This document shows, piece after piece, positions 8,210 to 15,877 of a stretch of 32,681 nt of DNA. Positions within the stretch are counted from its first letter, which is position 1. Each line of letters starts with the position of its first letter. Position numbers and translations under genes: made by a program. The notes beneath the pieces are model-generated. The model saw nothing but the letters and a program-made list of their open reading frames with translations. It searched no databases and was not told the DNA's origin. This DNA comes from Bacteroidota bacterium (GTDB taxonomy: Bacteria > Bacteroidota > Bacteroidia > AKYH767-A > OLB10), in contig JADJMG010000032.1 in the NCBI GenBank assembly GCA_016709725.1, positions 1-32,681 of the forward strand, written 5' to 3'.

Positions 8210-9504
8210 GAAAATCCCCAATTTGTTGAACCAAAATTTTCAGCATTGCATCATCAACCGCCTTACTTTACTCATTGTCTTGATGTAGCCTTTTCAGTAG
8301 TATTATAATTTCTTATGCCCTAAAATGGTTTGTAATGTCTTCGGATTAATTTCCTGATTAATTTCACTATTTGTGCGAAGGAATGCCGGGCAATATGGAA
8401 GCTCAGAGGCTTCGTCGTCTCCGCCATCAATGCTAAAACCTTCAGAGGTGTTTATTCAGCATCGCACTTCCGGCTGGCTATCTTATCAAAAATCATTTTC
8501 CTGCCGCTTCCTTATCCTTATCATAGTCGATAAATGATGGAAAGCTTGTTATCCAATAATCCAAAAATGAAATCAGTAGTGCGGGGCTGGCCAACTTTTT
8601 TATAATGCTTCAATATTTCTAATGCCTCCGGTATTAATGGAACCGATTTTCCAAAAGATCATCATCCTTAGTCTTCGCCATTACATAGCTGAGATGTCCG
8701 TTATCAATGTTATTCCATCACATTGTGATCAAATCCCCCCGCCCGCACACACCTCCCAATAGAATGAAAACGAAAACAATTCAGCGCATTCCGCTGTAGT
8801 GTACCCGGCTCAAGCTCAATGCTTTCCGAGTCTTTGAATTTCCTCTAGTGTTAATTTCTGCTTATGGGTAACTACCCTGCTTTACTTTGAATTTTATAAA
8901 GGGAATCATCAATACTAATCAAATCTTCTGCAATAGCTTGGTTGAAAGTAGCTTTGAAATTCTTAAAATGCTCCATAGATGGTATTTTTGTAGGTCCTTT
9001 TTTAAATTCGGCAATCCTTTAGAAAGGAAAACATTTATCATATCAAATGGTAATGGCTTTCCTTCACCATTAAATTCGGTTAACTTGTTTAATAACTGAT
9101 TATTATCTTTTACCGATCGGTAACTTCCAGCAGCTTGAAATCTTGGAAATAAACCTTTCTTAGAAAGGCAAGTAATCAGCAGAAGTAACGCCTTTTTATA
9201 GGAATGAACAATGTTTTCCTTACTTGGGAACTTGCTTCTTCTTCTGAGGTTTCTATAATTTAGCTAATCGAGCTCTAGCTGTACTTGGCGAGTTCATCAT
9301 TCTGCTTCTTAACAGAGCCTGACCGCCGCGTATCCGGTATTTTCAGGATTTTCTTTCGGATTAAAATCAGATGAAGCTGCTGATAGTAATTCCGGTTTTC
9401 AAGCTTTTATGCCTGCGGTCTTGTATTACGGATATAGATGTCGAAGGTTCCATCCTTCGGCGCGGGGCCCTATTATTAACCCATAGGTTGAAATTTGTAC
9501 TCAT
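8202..9504 (-). CDS. Tyrosine recombinase / phage-type integrase (frameshifted)
   Basis: The protein cuts and rejoins DNA at attachment sites to move the element. The N-terminal arm-binding domain reads STNFNLW, then DGTFDIYIRNTRP and HKSLKTGITIS. The core-binding (SAM-like) domain reads IPSMEHFKNFKATFNQAIAE and DSLYKIQSKAG, followed by HKQKLTLEEIQRLGKH. The catalytic domain shows GVRAGDLI (first Arg), NNIDNGHLSYVMAKTKDD, LSFHIARHSFAQIV (the HxxR box) and NPKTLQTILGHKKL (the GH box), then a GYIKTM end where the Tyr is expected. The stop at 8202-8204 follows QQIGDFHE. The length of about 430 residues is normal. Many single-base frame breaks interrupt it. Its position about 190 bp from the candidate attR fits an integrase. 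Confidence 0.85.
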
Positions 9505-9550
9505 AGTTTGCTGTCATTTCCCAGCATCAAAAAATGTGAAAATTGATTTT

Positions 9551-9574
9551 ACTTTAACATTTACTTTAACAAAT
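9551..9574. repeat. Tandem 12-bp repeat upstream of the integrase gene
   Basis: ACTTTAACATTT is followed directly by ACTTTAACAAAT, 47 bp before the proposed integrase start. Short direct repeats in this position often serve as arm-type integrase binding sites or as promoter elements. The sequence is AT-rich, so chance cannot be excluded. Confidence 0.35.
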
Positions 9575-9689
9575 TTTGCTTTTTTACTTACTTTTAATTT
9601 CCAAACAAAAGCTCTTTTATTATTGAAATATCAATATTAAGAATGGGAAAAGGAGGTATCTGCAAGTAATTGATTCCCAATTATTGTAT

Positions 9690-9703
9690 TCCGGCTCAGG
9701 TAC
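9690..9703 (+). other. Candidate attR
   Basis: TCCGGCTCAGGTAC resembles the tRNA-Leu 3' end TCCGGCTCCCGGGTAC, or the expected error-free TCCGGCTCCGGGTAC, with one substitution and one indel. It lies beyond the 5' end of the integrase gene, where the second attachment site of a tRNA-borne element should be. It is short and imperfect. Confidence 0.3.
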
Positions 9704-9738
9704 AAAACAGAGGGAGAAACAGTGCCGGAGCATGTTAT

Positions 9739-9922
9739 TCGCACTATTTTTCTTCACTCTCGCTCTCATTTCTAAGAAGATTTCTATTTCTACGAAATCT
9801 CCGACTATATCGTAAAACGTAGTATAATAGCGCGAGAGCGCTGGTTGTCGCACTGTTTCTTCGCTCGCTCTAAAGGATAATTCCAATTCTGCGAAATCTC
9901 CATTGTAACGTAAAATTTCATT
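9739..9922. repeat. Degenerate direct repeat of about 100 bp (two copies)
   Basis: Two imperfect units begin TCGCACT at 9739 and 9848. Each contains a TTTCTTC...CTCGCTCT stretch, then GAAATCTCC (9794 and 9893) and an ACGTA-rich end. The spacing varies between 99 and 109 bp. Between them lies a small hairpin AGCGC-GAGA-GCGCT (9829-9842). On the minus strand a 102-residue frame crosses the region with matching peptides GDFAELEL and GDFVEIEI. The block ends 55 bp before a four-helix-bundle gene. It may be a repeat family scattered through the genome. Confidence 0.55.
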
Positions 9923-9977
9923 TTTCACTACCTATAAATAGTAATTCTATAAACCCTTTTTCTAAAACTATAATAAT

Positions 9978-10321
9978 ATGTTCGACTTTCAAAAACTTGA
10001 AGTTTACAAAAAAGCAAAACTATTTCATTTAACATGTAAAGATGTAATTCTAACACGTCCGCTTGATCAATATGTCAAAGACCAATTAGGAAGGGCTTCT
10101 TTTAGCGTACCGCTAAACATTGCAGAAGGTTCTGGTAAATTTTCAAGAGCCGACAGAAGAAACTATTTCACTACTTCTCGGGCATCAGCTATGGAATGTG
10201 TTGCTATTGCAGATATTTTAGCTGAAACAGGTGTATTAAATAAAATGAATTTGAAGATATAATACTTCAAGCAGATGAAATTTCAAGGATGCTTTATGCG
10301 ATGATAAAGAATTTATCATAA
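9978..10321 (+). CDS. Four-helix-bundle protein (23S rRNA intervening-sequence type)
   Basis: The ATG at 9978 opens MFDFQKLEVYKKAKLFHLTC. The conserved core LGRASFSVPLNIAEGSGKFS and the segment RRNYFTTSRASAMECVAIAD identify the small four-helix-bundle family first found inside 23S rRNA intervening sequences and related in fold to the Avd protein of diversity-generating retroelements. One frame break near 10250 separates the last part, EDIILQADEISRMLYAMIKN, which restores the usual length of about 114 residues, with a stop at 10319-10321. The molecular role is unknown; the family is thought to bind nucleic acid. No reverse transcriptase or rRNA gene is nearby, so neither classical context applies. 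Confidence 0.85.
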
Positions 10322-10362
10322 AAAGAAGATTCTCTTGGTTGAATTTTTTTGTTTACGATGGT

Positions 10363-10389
10363 AAAATCAAATATTCTTTATTTGATTTT
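10363..10389. terminator. AT-rich terminator hairpin after the four-helix-bundle gene
   Basis: AAAATCAAATA and TATTTGATTTT pair perfectly over 11 bp around a 5-nt loop, 41 bp after the four-helix-bundle stop. The stem is AT-rich and flanked by T-rich sequence, so it is a weak but plausible terminator. Confidence 0.5.
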
Positions 10390-10408
10390 ATTTATTGTTC
10401 GATTTTAA

Positions 10409-10461
10409 TTATCGCGCCACCATAAAATTGGATTTCATCCAATTTTATGGTGGCGCGATAA
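10409..10461. repeat. Perfect 25-bp palindrome with a 3-nt loop
   Basis: The left arm begins TTATCGCGCCACC at 10409 and the right arm ends GGTGGCGCGATAA at 10461. All 25 base pairs match and the loop is TTC. No T-tract follows. It is far longer than a normal terminator stem. It lies in the gap between two convergent genes, flanked by two smaller hairpins. It may be a repetitive extragenic palindrome, a miniature element or a strong transcription barrier. Confidence 0.9.
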
Positions 10462-10483
10462 GGTTTAGAGGGTAATTCTTTAA

Positions 10484-10503
10484 GGGCGCATTGAAATGCG
10501 CCT
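10484..10503. terminator. GC-rich hairpin between convergent genes
   Basis: GGCGCAT (10485-10491) pairs with ATGCGCC (10496-10502) around a TGAA loop, with one weak pair added at the base. T-rich sequence follows on the plus strand. It lies 113 bp after the end of the M23-like gene on the other strand, so it could serve either neighbour. Confidence 0.55.
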
Positions 10504-10616
10504 TATCTTATATGTTTTATCTCTTTGAAAATCTAAAAAAGGATTCTTAAATAAGGTTAGAATGCCGTTAATGCAATTGGTATCAAAACAAATTCCATTT
10601 TATCTACAAAATGCAA

Positions 10617-12278
10617 CTATCGATTCACAACAAACTTCGCCTTGTAACTTTGGTTGCCTACTTGTGCATCGATAAAATAAATTCCATTTTCAAACTCTGA
10701 TAATGATATGATTTGCTCGGATGCATTTTCAATATTCAACACTTTAACCAATTGAAATGTGCTGTTGTAAATTTTATAAATTGCTGTTGAATTACATTCA
10801 ACAATTTTTACTGTTATGAAATCGCGGGCTGGATTTGGAGCAATTACTATTTTCTCTTCTTCCTTTACAAATGAGGTAACATCTTCATCACTTAAACGAG
10901 GGGGCACTACGCATGGCTCTGTATAAATCATTACATGACTTCCATTGTACGCATTGAAACCTGGCTGCAATATGATTTCATTACCTGCAATATATTTTAC
11001 ACGTGAATTACTGTTGCATTGCTGTGTACTATAAATGTTACTACCAGCAATCCTACCGTATTCTCCATTCACACTTGACGAAAGTGTATAAGTTGATACA
11101 CATCCAACCGTAAAATAAGTTACTAACGTTTGCTTGACTGAAGCATAAGAATCATAATCTGTAAATAATTGAGCAACGACTGTATAGGTGCCGGGTATCA
11201 TGATACCACTTGTTGGCAAGACTGTACTATGTGATTTGTCACCATTGGTGTATGCTCCATTCCATATAGGACTCCATCCAAACGGAGTTACTATAGGTAC
11301 TCCAATTGGATTATAAATATTTATTAGCACAGAATCATTATACGACATCCAATTGGCATCATAATGAACCCTAATTAAATCACCGGGGTTGTAATGTTGG
11401 GAATAACTATTTGCAAGATATCCACAGCCTTCTACCGTTTGGTTACTATTTTTCCTTACTCGCAACTTCGTCATTCTACCTTCAAGAACTTTCCAACGCA
11501 TGTAGGTAGAATCTTGCCATAATGAAATACCATCGTCAAAGCAGTAATTACCTGTATGAAAAGGATCCACCACATTATTGCTCTGATCTCTTAATTCAAA
11601 AACAAAAGCACCAGTTCCAGCATGCGTAACTCCAGGTCCATCAAATAAACCAGGAGTACCTATTGCCTCACCCTCATTTACAAAACTTCCAATCGGTTTT
11701 TGAGTAAGACTACCTACATGCAACTGATAATAATAGGATCGAATACCATTGGAGTGCTCCAAAGCAATATAGTTTCCGGTTGCACTATTATTAAGACAAA
11801 GGTTATCATTGATTCCATCTTGTTTACTGACGATTACTCCACTTGATGCAGCGACCACATTTGCAGTTGAATTATTGACATACTTATCAGTTGGTTCTAA
11901 ATAGACAAATGTAGTGCCCGTTTGACCCTGCAAGGTATGATATTGACTACAAACAAAATCAAGTACAGGCCAGTTTGGATCAGCGTGGGTAGGAACCGTA
12001 AGAATTTTATAATACTCATATTCATAATTACCTGGCCGTGCTACTAGCGGTGGTCTAAACTTTATGGCTGAAGAAGTATTCAACATACTCCACTTCCCTT
12101 CCTCCATGAGTTGCTTCTTAACTCGATTGCCTTCATCATATGCCTTGCTCATTGTTTCCGCATGTTGACGCAACCTTGCAGAATCAACCTGTGCCTCTAA
12201 TAAATGGGGTGTGGAAATAATAATGGCAAGAAGCGTCAGTATAAAATTAACTATTGGAAATTTTCTTTTTTGTTTCAT
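10617..12278 (-). CDS. T9SS-secreted M23-like protein, probably catalytically dead
   Basis: This 553-residue protein starts with a signal peptide (NFILTLLAIIISTPHLLEAQ, about residues 11-30). A LytM/M23-like fold follows at about 105-240: NVVAASSGVIVSKQDG, ALEHSNGIRSYYYQLHVGSL, then EGEAIGTPG and GAFVFELRD. In active M23 enzymes zinc is held by H and D in GHxGTD and by H in the LHFE strand. Here these read GQTGTT and FVFE, and the YGHM position reads YYQLH, so the metal site looks lost. Next comes a beta domain ending VKYIAGNEIILQPGF, like the 3-coathanger-stack domain of Bacteroidota, and a C-terminal sorting domain (IAPNPARDFITV to GIYFIDAQ). It may bind cell wall or another glycan instead of cutting it. 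The neighbouring protease gene has the same C-terminal layout. Confidence 0.8.
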   Translation of the reverse strand: MKQKRKFPIVNFILTLLAIIISTPHLLEAQVDSARLRQHAETMSKAYDEGNRVKKQLMEEGKWSMLNTSSAIKFRPPLVARPGNYEYEYYKILTVPTHADPNWPVLDFVCSQYHTLQGQTGTTFVYLEPTDKYVNNSTANVVAASSGVIVSKQDGINDNLCLNNSATGNYIALEHSNGIRSYYYQLHVGSLTQKPIGSFVNEGEAIGTPGLFDGPGVTHAGTGAFVFELRDQSNNVVDPFHTGNYCFDDGISLWQDSTYMRWKVLEGRMTKLRVRKNSNQTVEGCGYLANSYSQHYNPGDLIRVHYDANWMSYNDSVLINIYNPIGVPIVTPFGWSPIWNGAYTNGDKSHSTVLPTSGIMIPGTYTVVAQLFTDYDSYASVKQTLVTYFTVGCVSTYTLSSSVNGEYGRIAGSNIYSTQQCNSNSRVKYIAGNEIILQPGFNAYNGSHVMIYTEPCVVPPRLSDEDVTSFVKEEEKIVIAPNPARDFITVKIVECNSTAIYKIYNSTFQLVKVLNIENASEQIISLSEFENGIYFIDAQVGNQSYKAKFVVNR

Positions 12279-12336
12279 TTTGATTGATGTATTAAAATAT
12301 TTTAAACGAGAACTGTCGTTGAAAGATTAATCATAG

Positions 12337-14054
12337 TTACCGACTTACCACAAACTTTGTTCTATAGGATTGCTCGTCTGTTTGTGCGTCAATAAAATAA
12401 ATACCATCACTCAAATCGTCAATTGCAAGATAATTTTCAATACCACTTTCAAAATCTAAAGATTTAATCAATTGCATGGTGCTATTGTAAATTTTGAATC
12501 TGGTTTTTGAAGATGCATCACTAATTTTATTGAAATCATACTAGATCCAGGGTTTGGAAAAATTAAAATATTATTGCCCGAATTACTTAATGCTTCTCCT
12601 TGTGCAACATCATTACCTATTCTATGAGTTAAACAAGGTTGAATTGTTGCCAGGAAATTTGTGTTAAGATTTGCAATAAAGCCAGGAGTAAGAATGATTT
12701 GATTAGCGGCAGAATATGTGGTTTGCAAATTACTTTGTATCGTAATACTCGAGGTAATATAGTCATATGCCTGCCAAATATAACTTTGGGTTTGATTACC
12801 TGATAAAGTATAATTTGCGTTACAATTTGAGAGATTACCTGGCCAAATGCCAATTATTGCACCTTGACTAGTATTGAAATTGGTATCACTTGGATTTAGA
12901 TTGGCTACATTAAAATATCCATTATTACTTCCGCCCCAGCCCCAATTCATGTGCATCAAGTTATTAGCATCATATCCATCGCAAACCCACGAATGACCTC
13001 CGGATGGGCCTTGTCCACGATATTGCGTCGGCCCTCTTTGCATCTAACTCACTTTTCAATAAGTTAACCCAAGCCATCGATGTATAATTTGATGCGTAAA
13101 CTCCTTGAATAGTATTTCGATAACCAAAATAATTTACATAGGCTGCAAGTGCCTGGGCGAACTTCCGATTGTAGTAGAACCACTTCCCGTTTCAGGAGAA
13201 AGGTTAAGACCATATTCCATTTCAACTGCAACACCACAGTGATACAACAAAATATCAATAGCATTCGTACTTGTAGAAGTTACGCTATTTGGCATGTTAG
13301 CCCAATCATAAGCAGTGGCACCAAAATTTGCTGATTGCAATCCATAATTGTATCCACTCAATGAATTAACACAGTTATAGGAATGACTACCCAAACCAAA
13401 AGCCGGCTGGTTCCAATATTTCATAATTTGTGCCATAGCAGTAGCTACACATCCAGCAAGAGAACGTGCGTTTGCATTATTATTGAATGGACATAATGAA
13501 TTATAATGTGGACTCCCGCTAATGTCCTGTGATTGATCCCATGTTGTAGTTAACAAAGGAGTCACTGCGACTGCTTGGGGATTAGCAATTGGAGAACCAC
13601 TTATATAAGCAAACCACAATGCTGCAATTCTTGGTTCAGCTTTTATATTACTTTTTAATGCTTCCCTCATTTGATTTTGAACATCACTTATCCAATCGCT
13701 AACCCCAAATTGGTTAACATTGCTGACATCAAAAACAGATTCAGTAGAGTAAGCAATAACAGGTTGAAAAATATCATCTCCTGTTACTATCACAAAAGCA
13801 TTAGGGGAGTCAAAATTAAAAACATAAAAATCAATGGCTCCATCAGGTTCAATTTGCTTATAATTAAGAATTGCTTTTAATCCAGTTAATCCCGTTGTAG
13901 ACTGTAAGAAATTAACAGCAACTTGATTTGCTTTTTCTTCACCAACACTTTCAGCGCACAAGCAATTTGCCATAAATACAAATAGCATAATAAGGAGGGA
14001 CATTCGCATCAAAAAAGTATTTATGACTTTATTTTCGCTTTCTATTTTTTTCAT
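12337..14054 (-). CDS. Secreted C10 (streptopain-type) cysteine protease with T9SS sorting domain (frameshifted)
   Basis: The ATG at 14052-14054 opens a charged start and a hydrophobic signal segment (SLLIMLFVFMANCLCAE). A propeptide of the C10 inhibitor type follows (EKANQVAVNFLQ, YVFNFDSPNAFVIVTGDD). The catalytic Cys is in LAGCVATAMAQIMKYWN, near residue 201. The middle, AAYVNYFGYRNTIQGVY and VNLLKSELDAKR, lies in another frame. The catalytic His is in PSGGHSWVCDGYD, with NWGWGGSNNGYF after it. Then come a domain ending AANQIILTPGF and a sorting domain (FPNPGSSM, then FKIYNSTMQLIKSLDFE and GIYFIDAQ) with a stop at 12337. Breaks lie near 13160, 13040 and 12530. Restoring them gives about 570 residues, so the gene is probably intact. 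It likely digests proteins outside the cell. Confidence 0.85.
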
Positions 14055-14105
14055 ATCAATAGTTTTTAGTGAATGTTATTTTAAACTAAAATCATATTCA
14101 AAAAA

Positions 14106-15555
14106 CTATTTAATGTTTTTCTTTAACTCATCAACCTGCTTTTGCAACTCAATTACGTACAATGTCAATTCTTCAATTTTCTTAATCATTTGAGCTGATG
14201 TTTTGCCAATTTCTAACCCTTCACTTTCAATGATTGCGCCAGGAGTTACTTCTGGAAGATGCTTATTAACCTTAATAAAAGCTTCGACATCACTTAACGT
14301 TGGTAATTTATAATCGTCAGCAAACACATAGTCACACCATCCCGTTGCAACACGCACTTCCTTTGCACGCATGGTACCACAGACATCTAATTTATATATT
14401 GGATTTGCAGTACCAATTCCAACGTTGTTCGTTAAATCTGCTATGATAATATTTGAGCTAGTTTTGCCACCGCGGATATAGGTATCTTCATTAGCGCCAT
14501 AGCAAAAGTGAGATGCAAAACCTGAATTAGTCCCCCAAAAACTTGCGGTTGCCGAGGTTCCCGATTTTAACGTTACATCCAATGTACTGGGACCGTTGAC
14601 TTGGTTTATACCCACATTCCCCAATGAATTAATCAACAAGGCATTTCCAGATGCTAATGTACCACCAGATGAAGTAGCCGATGTTGTTGTAACACCGAAG
14701 CCCATGATTCCTGTATTTTTATCTAAATAAATTTGAGACCCATAACCTGGTGTCATCGCTTTTTGTCCGCCGTTATAATACATATTAAAATATACGCCTG
14801 GCGCGTCGCCGATAAGCGAAACTCCTGCGCTGGAACTTGATCTTCTGAAAAGAGCAATTGTATTTCCAACTGCACCTTGCGTAACAAACTTTCCTAATGA
14901 TGCATCGTTCGTACCGATAGCTACATTTCCACTGCTGAACAATCCTGTTGTATAATTCAGTAGTATATTACCCAGGGGTACCTCCTACTGGAGCATGAGA
15001 AGTTAACTTTAAATCAGCGCCAGAATTACTAATGGTACTTGCAGTTGTAGTTCCTAAGGTTAAATACCCTGTAGGAAGAGTTACAAAATTATTACTACTT
15101 GAAATTTTTAAAGCATCGGTAGCATTTATTTCATTTGCAATAACAAAATCAGGTGCTCCTGCTCCATTGACAGTTAATCCTGTCTTCCATTGGGGTACTC
15201 CAGTTTGCATGTACTTCGTTATAGCTTCGTATCCATTTGCAGCCAGATCAACAGAAAGTTGAGCGCCTGCACCGGTTGATCTTATCAGCACATCGGAAAG
15301 TGTGCTTTTCTGAACTTGAAACAAGGCTGAAGGAGACGAAGTACCAATTCCAACCTTTCCTGTACTACGAAAGGTCATCCGAACTGCATTATTAGTTCGA
15401 ATCTTTAGATCTTTTGCATCCGTGGTTCCTATAAACTCATTGGTTGGATTTGTTCCGGCGTTTCCGGAAACATTCCAACTTTGTGCTAATAATTTGTTTG
15501 CATTGAGGAGTCCTGCAATGACTAAAACTGAAGTGAAGAGTGCTTTTAATTTCAT
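14106..15555 (-). CDS. Secreted tail-fibre-like protein with C-terminal coiled coil (one frameshift)
   Basis: A signal peptide (MKLKALFTSVLVIAGLLNAN) is followed by beta-rich repeats with the marker NxVGIGTxxP: STGKVGIGTSSP, LGNVGINQVNGP and TNNVGIGTANP. The end carries the conserved block MRAKEVRVATGWCDYVF, LPTLSDVEAFIKVNKHLPEV and IKKIEELTLYVIELQKQVDE, a coiled coil. Related Bacteroidota proteins are called tail fibre proteins or S74-like. The usual catalytic Ser-Asp motif of S74 chaperones is not visible, so self-cleavage is doubtful. One extra G in the run near 14971-14978 splits the frame; restoring it gives about 483 residues. No sorting domain is seen. The likely form is a trimeric fibre outside the cell. 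Confidence 0.75.
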
Positions 15556-15877
15556 AGCTAGTTTTTTTTTGATGTTATAATGGTAGTATAAACTGTTTCT
15601 ACTTATAAATTATACTACAATGTTAACATCTAGCCATGTTGCTTGCACCCACATAAAAAGGGGGGCAAAATGAAAATTTAAAGAAAAAACCGCTTATAAA
15701 ATGAACCCGTTAATCGGTTCAAACATTTCCTTGAATTTTGTTTTCATACTGAGGATAAACATCTATAAGTGTCATTCAAACAAAAATACAATCGATGGTT
15801 AAAGATTTAATTTCAAGCGAAAATACAATTCAATCACCTTGCAATTTCTTTATTTCTATTAAGATTAATAATAAGGA
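15556..15877. other. Intergenic region, 322 bp
   Basis: This AT-rich gap lies between the end of the first signalling kinase gene and the start of the fibre-like gene, both on the minus strand. It must hold the fibre gene's promoter, but no clear TAnnTTTG is present. A short 5-bp stem GAACC/GGTTC occurs near 15702-15720. I see no ORF or RNA gene in it. Confidence 0.5.

Larger units (their letters stand above)
3266..9703. mobile_element. Putative integrative element inserted at tRNA-Leu
   Basis: The proposed element runs from the 3' end of tRNA-Leu to a partial copy of that end near 9690. It contains a tyrosine recombinase at the distal end, an excisionase-like helix-turn-helix gene, several short unidentified minus-strand ORFs, nested inverted repeats at 7406-7525, and cargo including a small lipoprotein. 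Integrase at one end with a tRNA gene at the other is the classical genomic-island layout. I see no relaxase, replication or conjugation gene that I can name, so the element may be mobilised in trans. The ends rest on short imperfect repeats in error-prone sequence. The integrase and layout are well supported; the exact limits are not. Confidence 0.5.

Noticed and set aside
8887..9099. 70-codon plus-strand frame
   Set aside because: It is antisense to the core-binding domain of the integrase, which reads well on the minus strand.
9620..9928. 102-codon minus-strand frame reading MKNEILRYNGDFAELELSF
   Set aside because: It follows the degenerate repeat, crosses the candidate attR, and its C-terminal third is low in coding character. 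I describe the region as a repeat and do not call a gene.
9978..10321. Four-helix-bundle gene as the Avd part of a diversity-generating retroelement
   Set aside because: No reverse transcriptase, template repeat or variable repeat is visible nearby, so only the general family is supported.
12468..13264. Reading the C10 protease region as separate genes or a real pseudogene
   Set aside because: The missing segment is present in a third frame with normal family text, so small sequence errors explain the split better.
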